In this document: piece after piece, positions 45,553 to 52,151 of the stretch
How positions within the stretch are numbered: position 1 is the first letter of the stretch
Layout of the letters: the number at the start of each line of letters is the position of its first letter
The notes under the pieces: model-generated
Seen by the model: only the letters and a program-made list of their open reading frames with translations
Told to the model about the DNA's origin: nothing
The model's database searches: none
Translations under genes and position numbers: made by a program
Assembly: GCA_023375785.1 (NCBI GenBank)
Contig: SZWC01001201.1
Span: 74,347 to 126,497 of the forward strand
Length of the DNA: 52,151 bases
Direction: 5' to 3'
From: Penium margaritaceum
Lineage: Eukaryota; Streptophyta; Zygnematophyceae; Desmidiales; Peniaceae

Positions 45553-45840
45553 TCATGTCTGGAGTACCCACAGTCCAGTACATTGAGGCAAGTTTTCTGC
45601 AAAATCATGTCTGGAGTACCCATTGTCATGTCCGAAGCACCGAGTATCATGTGTGGAGTACCCAGAATCATGTCTGGAGTACCCACTGTCAACGACATTG
45701 GGCATAGATTTCTGCAAAATGACTTCTGGACTACCCTCTTTTCATGTTTGGACTTCCCGGGATCTTGTCTGGTGTATCCACACTCCAGTGCAGTGTGCCA
45801 ACAATCATGTAATATGAAGGCTAGAGTACCCTTAATGTTG
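45553..45840 (-). repeat. 21-24 bp repeats (ATCATGTCTGGAGTACCCAC type)
   Basis: At least five clear units between 45553 and 45690 and several decayed ones to 45840; a second level of repetition pairs CATTG/GCA---TTTCTGCAAAA blocks. On minus the units read GTPDMIL-like heptads. They lie between the two convergent frames of MULE-2, where their 3' ends would meet. Confidence 0.75.
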
Positions 45841-46183
45841 CATTAGGTCATAGCACTCCCCACTGAAATGTTTATGCTTCCTTTGTACTAATGTAATGTA
45901 TTCACCTAGTGGATGCGATGAAACGGTTCATTGCATTCAGCCCCATTAAGACATGCTTTTCCCATCATTGTTTATTACCGTTTGTGACTGGGTGAATTTT
46001 CATGTAATGTCCACTTATAAGGAGGAAGAATGAGACATATACGTCACACACGTGACAATGGGGAAGAATGAGACAATAACCATAAACATTAGTGCAACGT
46101 TTGCTTAGGTAGTTAATGTGACCATTTCCGGCTGTGCAAGCATTTCTGCATCCATGTTAAGCACCATTACTTCACACACATTG
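45841..46183. other. Non-coding stretch of MULE-2
   Basis: AT-rich, with a short direct repeat GAAGAATGAGACA at about 46025 and 46064. No gene seen. Confidence 0.5.
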
Positions 46184-46540
46184 CTAGTAAAATGCAATTA
46201 ATACATTGAATGAAAAAGTCAACATGTAGGAAAGCCTTAGGTCCACATGAAAGACAATGGAGATGGGTAACATGAGGCAATCCACTCTTGCAAGTAGACC
46301 AGAAAATTGATTCACCCAATGCATAACGTCGCATGCTGCACAAGGGCAGGCATCTCCACAGTCTAGGGCATCATAGAACACCTCCAATGGTTGGCCACGT
46401 GATATATGGGTACAATCACCCCCCTCCACATGCACACGCTGCAATCTAAACCGCCCCCTAAGAGACAGTCCCCTTCTGGTCCTTCGGGATCTTGACCTTG
46501 ACGATGCTTGGACAGGCACGAGTAGAATAACCTTCTTCAC
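46184..46540 (-). CDS. Downstream MULE-2 frame with CAACDVMHW motif
   Basis: An open frame that follows a strong acceptor (TCTGTGATTGCAG at 46541 and up) and faces a donor GTAAGAT (46649-46643) just past the transposase stop. It starts with a basic stretch (SSRSRSRRTRRG) and ends with CPCAACDVMHWVNQFSG and a hydrophobic tail. The phase does not continue the transposase frame, which stops at TAA 46654-46652. The pattern C-x2-C-D-[IV]-x2-W is shared with the MULE-1 downstream exon (3084-3540). Function unknown. Confidence 0.4.
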   Translation of the reverse strand: MKKVILLVPVQASSRSRSRRTRRGLSLRGRFRLQRVHVEGGDCTHISRGQPLEVFYDALDCGDACPCAACDVMHWVNQFSGLLARVDCLMLPISIVFHVDLRLSYMLTFSFNVLIAFY

Positions 46541-46651
46541 CTGCAATCACAGAACGGGTGAAGGTTAGTGCTGAATGTAGTAGTGTGTGCAGATGCAACA
46601 CAAACTGGCAATGCATAGGAATCATGTGCAAGAATAATGAACATCTTACCT

Positions 46652-49469
46652 TTACACAGCTCCAGTGTCAGTTAACATGTCAAGGTTTGGCACCCCCATC
46701 TCGGGAACAAGCTCGCAGACCATGGCATACTGACGACGGAAAGCAGCCTCCTCTGCCTCATGCCTTGCCCGCCTAGTCTCTTCATCTGGGTCGTACTCCT
46801 CGTCTGAAGTGTCCGAATCTGTCCACTCTGTAGTGCGCTCACCTTCTTGAGCAGGCCTGGCGACTAAGACCTCGGTGTTCCCCTCCTCCTCTGAACCGAC
46901 CTCCTCGTACTCTTCCTCCTCCTCCTCCCCCTCCTACGCCTGGCCGGTCACTGTCTGCTCTTGCGTTAGGACTCCCTCTTCAGGTGCCTCCTCAGTTATT
47001 GCCCCTGTAGTTTCTGCACTTGTTCATGCGCTTGTACCGGCTTCAGTGTCTGCTGCATCCATGATGGCTCCTGCAGCATCATCAGCACCATTGGCTGCAG
47101 CAACCTGCTGGCCTCGCAGCTCAACCGCGCAGGCCGCAGCGATTTGTGCAGGTGTTCCAGCAGGTGGGTTCTTGTAGCATTTCATAGGGTGGCCCTTCTG
47201 GCCACATCGTCCACAAATGTGGTTTGTGCGCAGTAGATCCCCCCGCCACTTGCGTTTCCCCTGCGGACGGCCCACTGTACTACCGCCAGGGGCCTGCCAC
47301 CCGGGTCCCGGGGGGTCCCCCTCACGGTCTGGTTCCGGGGGGGCTGGCTTCAGCGCCCTGAGGTTGACGCCCGGCATGGGGTGGCCGTACTAGCGCTTCC
47401 ACGCGACGATGCTGTATGCCATGTAGGTGTAGTTATCCGGTGTCATGCCGTTCTCCAGTAGCACAGCACATGCGTGCACACACGGAATGCCGAACTCATG
47501 GTAGCGACCACAGCTGCACTTCCGCATCCGGCAGTCCACCTGCTGCGGCACACCCCGGCTCCCTGTCACTGTGGCCATGAGGTTCCTGGTGTGCACCGCC
47601 TCGTAGTCTCGGGCCGCCAAGTAGTTGTGCGTCAATGCCTTTCCGGGAGTGGTCGCCCACTTCCTCTCCACCTCGCTGTCCATGTTGATGTCGAGTGCTA
47701 GCTTTCTGCGGGTTGCGAACAGCTTCTGTATGAAGGGGTACAGACTGGCGAAGCAGTGGAACGGAAAGAGCTTATGTGCTTCGACGATGCATGCATTGAG
47801 AGATTCTGCGGCATTGCTTGTGGTGTGCCCGCCACACCCCGGTGGCCCGTGAAAGCGGCTCCAAGAGCGCAGTGAGATCCCTCCCGACTCGCCATCACCG
47901 AACACATAGCGTGCAGCGCCCTGGTTCGTCTGCATGAGCTCCAAGTTCAGCTTGTCGTATTCCTCCCGCTCGTACGCGTGTTCCAGCCGCCAGAAGATGT
48001 CCGCTGCAGCCTTGCTGAACGTCACCCGGATATTCTCATTGATGGGGAAGGTGCAGTACTTGTGGTTGGCCCGAGGGAGGAGTTTCGGCATCGCTGCGAG
48101 GAGTCCTACATCACGGTCACTGATGATGGTGGTGCCGCCTTTGCGCATGGTCCAGTAAGCGTTAGACAGCTGGAGCAAAAACCACCCCCACTTGTCCTCG
48201 TCCTCCTTGTTGACAAGGGCGTAGGCCATTGGCACATTGTTGTTGTTAGCATAAAAAAACTGCGCAATCAGAAGCACCTGTTTGTAGCCGTTTTTGAGAA
48301 AGGTGCCGTCAAGAGTAACTATACGCCGAACGTGAGGCCACGCTTTGCGGCATGCACGAGGCACCACAAAACATCGACAAAACTGCTTGGCCTTCTGCTT
48401 CGCCACAGCGATGGTGTTCTGGTCGACTCGCATGAGCTACATGTGCGGAAGAAATACATCCATCAATCTTGGAGCATAAACAAAACCCCTCCCATGTGAA
48501 CTTGACCTTAAGTGAAACAGGACTCACCTCCTCGCAATACGTGGGGAAAAGAGCCCACGACATGGACTTCTCCCCCATGACTTCCTCTTGGGCCTTGTCC
48601 CGCGCCCTCCAGATGACCTGGTAGCCCACCTTGTCGTGTATGACAGCTTCGACGACCGCACGCAGGGCTTTGGCGTCAGTGGTTGGGTCTCGGGCCACTG
48701 TGTCCCGGATACGTTGCAGGACCCACTTGGTTGTACGCGCCAAGTTGCCCTTCGTCTGGTCCGGGGTGCACTTATGCCCCTCCACGTAGGAAGACACAGT
48801 GCAGCTGTTGGACTTGCTCGACATGCGAGCACGGATTACCCACGGGCATCCATCGCTCTTGCGGTTGCGGCAGCGGACCACAATTAGGTCGGGTTCAGAC
48901 CTCTCCCACTTGAGGGGAAAACGCTGCTCGACTGCGTAATCCTCGACGGCGCAGCAGCACTCCTCCATGGTCTGGAATTCCATGCCACCCGGGAACTCCG
49001 CACCATCACCGTCGTCATCTTCGTCCGACGGGCCTGCACAAAAACAACAGCAACAGCCTGAGACCAAGTGTTGAAACATGCGGGACATGCGGGGTCACAT
49101 GCTATCGCCAAGTGCTTACGATTGTGCGAGGGTACTGTGGGCTTGCGGGGTGGGCCTTGTTCCTTACGCGACTTCGCGTTAAGTGTCGACGCAGGTTGAC
49201 CTAGGAGGCACTCTAGACCAGAAATGGCAAGGGCCATGACACAAGACGAACGGGATGGAACACATACCACTGGGTGGGTAGTAGCCTTCCGGACGGATCC
49301 GCACTGCTTTATCACCTTTGTATGTGACGGGGCCGGGGTCAGGGGAACCGGGGGTCATAGATGCCAACAGTTCAGCTTCTTGCTGCATCTCCCATTCGTC
49401 TCGCTTTCTCATGTCGTCAACCCACTCGGCGAAAGACCGCACGTGCATGTGGTCGACATAGTCGACCAT
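46652..49469 (-). pseudogene. MULE-2 transposase (MuDR/FAR1-type), near-intact four-exon gene
   Basis: Catalyses element excision and insertion in the nucleus. Exons on minus: 49469-49268, 49200-49120, 49033-48528, 48436-46652; introns of 67, 86 and 91 bp, all GT-AG, with phases 1, 1 and 0 that join without a shift. N-terminal region, then DNA-binding region (CPWVIRARMSSKSNSCTV, HKCTPDQTKG), core with Asp in TLDGTFLKNG (48310-48308), Asp in IISDRDVGL (48118-48116) and Glu in NAAESLNA (47806-47804). SWIM finger CSCGRYHEFGIPCVH (about 47518-47474), knuckle CGRCGQKGHPMKC, acidic tail (EGEEEEEEYEE). In-frame stops: TAG 47392-47390 between SWIM and knuckle, TGA 47026-47024, TAG 46936-46934; natural end TAA 46654-46652. 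The start could lie upstream of 49469, since the frame is open to about 49547. Confidence 0.92.
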
Positions 49470-49484
49470 TGGGTCGGCACTTAG

Positions 49485-50269
49485 GGGATCGAGGTAGTGT
49501 GGGCCAGGCGAGAGTTCATGTCGTGTGCTACGTGTGGCGTAGACGGTTTACCGAGCTTCGCTCGGCGAACCGATCGAAGTTGAGGCCGCCATGCAGCCAG
49601 AATGAGGGCATGTTGGATAGAAAAACGACGATTAAATATGTACCATGCCCCCATGACCCTGACTTACCGGGTGCGAGGATGCCGGTCGGCGCCATGGGAA
49701 CGACGAGAGAGCGGGACGGGTGATGAGGAGCTGCCTAAGCGACAGTGATGCAACATGCAACGTAGAATGACAGACGTGGGAGACCCCTGCCAGCCGTAAG
49801 GCGCGGAGTAACCTGATCGAGGTTCACTCGTCCACCGTCGGAGGTGGGGGGGGGGAGGTTTAGCGTACAGAACCGAATGCGTGCACAGATTGGTCAAAGT
49901 AAATGCCATCGTGGCAACAATGTACGTGGATTAGATTCCTTGACAAATATAAGGTGCGGTTTGCAAACGCTCATGGGGCCAACGGGAAATGCACGTGTCG
50001 AAGACCAAAAATCGCGCTGTACAAAGCGTGAAAGGAGATGGAAAGTAAAGGCCGACTACTCGGAAGATGCAAGGAAGCTTAATAAACGCAACAGTGTCCA
50101 CTTTTGAAGGCCGGAGAATAAGGTACTTTACGTGCATAATGCGAACATCGGACGTCGACTCCGTAACTTGTAAACATCCCATCGACCTTCGCGGCCAAGT
50201 ATGGACGGTGGACACGACGGACCTGGTTTCCGGAACGATGTACGACAGGTTTTGATTGAAACTCATTTT
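49485..50269. other. 5' flank of the MULE-2 transposase up to the right TIR
   Basis: Should hold the transposase promoter. A G-rich run (GGTGGGGGGGGGAGG) lies near 49845-49860. No TATA box or exon could be assigned with confidence. Confidence 0.45.
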
Positions 50270-50506
50270 CGGCAAATTACAATCTGAAATATTATCGTTA
50301 TTTTGCCCCCAATTTTTAAACTGGGGGAAAGACGTCGATAATATTTCATCTGTACTGGGCATCTCAGCCATAATTCCCCGGAGTACCGAAAGTGGGGGCG
50401 ACGTAGTTCTGACTTTCCGGAATTGGGGCGACCTATCCATTTTTCTCAGAATGGGGGCGTTTCAGACATGCCGAGGCGAGAATGGGGGCGACTGACAAAG
50501 TCGCCC
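50270..50506 (-). repeat. Right TIR of MULE-2
   Basis: Read on minus begins GGGCGACTTTGTCAGTCGCC and repeats GTCGCCCCCATT-like units. The outermost 21 bases form a short hairpin (GGGCGACT against AGTCGCCC) that the left TIR has lost. Confidence 0.87.
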
Positions 50507-50515
50507 GTGTTCGTC

Positions 50516-51880
50516 TCCGCACTTGGTTCTGCCTCCTATGCGAGGTTTCGCTTGCGTCGTCCTGCCCGTCACGTTTGACTGGGGCACCAACGGTCCCCGT
50601 GCACACGTGAAAAATATGAACGAAACCAACCCGGCCAGCAAGAAGTGGCCGGCTCGACGCGTTGAAGTCGCCGGTCGATCTCGGCCGTCCCTTGCAGGAA
50701 CCTTTCGCAGGACGTCTGGTTTTCCTATCGACGTCCAGTCGCGCTCGACCGGCAAGCTCTTCCCGCTGTCCGGCTTGCGCATCTAACCAGCCGATACGGT
50801 GGCGGAACATGGAGGTTGCGAGGGTTAGGGTTTGAGCCTGATCTGGTTCCTCGGCAAAGCGCCACCAGCTACTCAGCAGCTCGGGGGTGAGCCCGCCTGC
50901 TGATTGACGCTGCGTGCAGAGCCCGTCTCCTGCAGCCGCCTACTTCACTGAAGCACATGCTACTTTCACATAAACGCGCTACTGCTTGCGCCGAACGCTT
51001 CCGTAGCAAACGCAGTTGCTTCCGATTTGGCATGCAGCAGACCGCGAGAGATCAGCGTTCGACCTCCACACTGCGCTTTGGTGGTCGCAGCAGTGGCGCC
51101 ATCAGTTCGACTCCCACCACCGCCGCTTCACTCGCCACCTTGCACGGCCTGCCAGGTCACGCCATCGCCGGTCCGTGGCACCTCCCACCGTGCGCACTTG
51201 CCAAGCCAAGCGAAGCCAAGCCAAGCCACGACAACGCACTCGCGCTTTTCGTCGACATGCTGCCTGGGCGGCACTGCTGAAAACCACGAGCGCAGGACCT
51301 GCACCCGGACCCCCTCGCGCCGCTACTCGCGACGCGAAGGCGACCGACCCGCCTTGAAAAGGCTGGCAGCGCCTTCGAGCTCCTCGCTCTGGCCGAAAAT
51401 CAGGACTGGTCAAGGGATCGTGCGAAGTCCCAATTCCCTTTAGTCCAGTCCTTGGGCTCCGAGGCTGTTCTTCAGAGGCACCTACATGGACCCCTCCGTC
51501 GGTTAGTCACACCACGGCCGGTTCGAGGAAGGCCATGCGGTTTCAAGCCGTTAAGTCGCGACGTCAGGCTGGAACAGTGCTTGCCGTCGAAAGGTTTGCG
51601 TCAGCTTGCAGATCTGGCGGGCAGATCTGGTAGCAGCGGTTTTAGCGGCAACAGCAGCGGTGTCAGAAGTTGCGGTTGGCAGCGTGAGACTCAGTAGCAG
51701 CAACGTAGCAGCAGCAGGAGCACCAGCGGTAGCAACAGCAATAGCAGTAGCACACTGTAGACTCTACGACTGCGCCTGATTGCTCACCATCGAGAGCAGG
51801 CTAGCCAGCTTAGTGCAGAGCCCTAGCGAACGAGCAGCAGCAAGTGGGATCCGCGATTGCGCTGGCGCTGCACCTCCACC
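50516..51880 (+). other. CpG-rich upstream region of a possible host gene
   Basis: No transposon similarity. A telo-box (TTAGGGTTT, 50825-50833; AAACCCTAA on minus), a motif frequent in plant promoters of growth-related genes, lies about 1.05 kb before the ATG at 51881. A short (AAGCC)n run lies near 51203-51227 and a CAG/GTAGCA-rich stretch at about 51625-51770. Frames open through the region (for example 51027-51443) look compositional. Confidence 0.45.
50825..50833 (-). promoter_or_regulatory. Telo-box motif
   Basis: AAACCCTAA on minus. A single exact match; position relative to a start site unknown. Confidence 0.35.
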
Positions 51881-51935
51881 ATGGACGAACTGCTTACTAT
51901 AGCCACAGAAGAAATCGCCGCGGAAGGTTCCGCAG
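51881..51935 (+). CDS. Possible first coding exon of a host gene (N-terminus reminiscent of the TFIIIC B-block-binding subunit)
   Basis: ATG in good context (CACCATGGAC), 18 codons plus one base (MDELLTIATEEIAAEGSA), then a donor G|GTGAGCAGG at 51936; the intron runs out of the window. The spacing MD-x-L...A-x-EEI-x2-EG-x2-G is like the start of the largest TFIIIC subunit (B-block binding, GTF3C1 type), which also begins with a short acidic helix. This rests on a handful of residues recalled from the family pattern, so the product is a suggestion only. The coding start is the only one in the area with a strong initiation context and an immediate donor. Confidence 0.35.
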
Positions 51936-52020
51936 GTGAGCAGGCCGTCCTGCGCGCGTGAGCGCAGTGAACCAGCATCTTTGCACGCCTTCCCCTACTT
52001 GTCGCTGTAGCCTGCTTTCT

Positions 52021-52151
52021 TGCCTGCCTCCCTCCCTCCCCCCTTCCCTCCCTCTCTCCCTCCCTCCCTCCCTCTCTCCCTCCGTCCTCCCTCTCTCCCT
52101 CCGTCCCTCCGTCCCTCCGTCCCTCCGTCCCTCCGTCCGTCCCTCCCTCCC
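52021..52151. repeat. CCCT/CCGT-rich microsatellite, continues past the window
   Basis: (CCTC)n and (CCGT)n pyrimidine-rich tandem sequence, all one strand pyrimidine except scattered G. If 51881-51935 is an exon this lies in its first intron. Confidence 0.93.

Larger units (their letters stand above)
36525..50506 (-). mobile_element. MULE-2: Mutator-like element with terminal inverted repeats, carrying copia-E
   Basis: Terminal inverted repeats at 36525-36715 (left) and about 50270-50506 (right, reverse complement) align over about 190 bp. For example, both contain CATGTCTGA-AC-CCCCCA and TGAGAAAAATGG. Each is flanked on its outer side by the same 9-bp direct repeat GTGTTCGTC (36516-36524 and 50507-50515). 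A 9-bp duplication and long TIRs are diagnostic of Mutator-like elements. Inside are a MULE transposase (46652-49469, minus) and a nested copia element (37011-44213). Without copia-E it would be about 6.8 kb. Confidence 0.9.

Noticed and set aside
45553..45840. CRISPR array
   Set aside because: Units are adjacent and degenerate, without unique spacers, in a eukaryotic transposon.
51027..51443. 138-codon plus frame upstream of the possible host exon
   Set aside because: Basic, Pro/Ser/Arg-rich composition with no domain and overlapping open frames; typical of GC-rich non-coding DNA.

Overview
This is a eukaryotic nuclear window that looks plant-like (streptophyte). It holds at least nine identifiable transposable elements. 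They include Ty1/copia elements primed by initiator-Met-type primer sites, a Ty3/gypsy element with a chromodomain-like tail, and Mutator-like elements (MULEs) with a SWIM zinc finger and spliceosomal GT-AG introns. I cannot name the species; a charophyte alga, bryophyte or lycophyte would fit, but nothing here decides it. There is no bacterial operon structure, no CRISPR array and no rRNA or tRNA gene that I could recognise.

Layout from left to right: copia-A (1-1657, minus, 5' LTR and leader only); a palindrome-rich gene-free stretch (1658-3083); MULE-1 transposase relic (about 3084-6659, minus) followed by a 12-bp minisatellite (6786-7121); a copia LTR scrap and a (GT)n tract; copia-B (9162-14214, minus, badly decayed); copia-C (about 14219-19720, plus); gypsy-1 relic (about 19880-21420, plus); gypsy-2 (21652-34525, plus, target duplication ATTGG), which is split by copia-D (26245-33973, plus, target duplication CATCT); a gene-free stretch with hairpins (34531-36515); MULE-2 (36525-50506, transposase on minus, 9-bp target duplication GTGTTCGTC), which contains copia-E (about 37011-44213, minus); and finally an apparently unique region whose last feature may be the first exon of a host gene at 51881-51935 (plus), running into a CCCT-rich tract.

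Two nested insertions can be reconstructed exactly from direct repeats: copia-D sits inside gypsy-2, between the end of its coding region and its 3' LTR, and copia-E sits inside MULE-2. The order of insertion follows from this: gypsy-2 is older than copia-D, and MULE-2 is older than copia-E.

Copia-A, -D and -E share a design: LTR, primer site, a long CAG/GCA-rich leader, then an array of TGACGTCA (CRE/bZIP-type) palindromes just before gag. In copia-A and copia-D the CRE-like sites are spaced about 20 bp apart. Copia-C and copia-D carry long reading frames broken almost only by TAG codons, mostly where relatives have Gln or Trp. The MULE-2 transposase is close to intact: four exons with matching splice phases, the full D-D-E set and a SWIM finger, but three internal stops.
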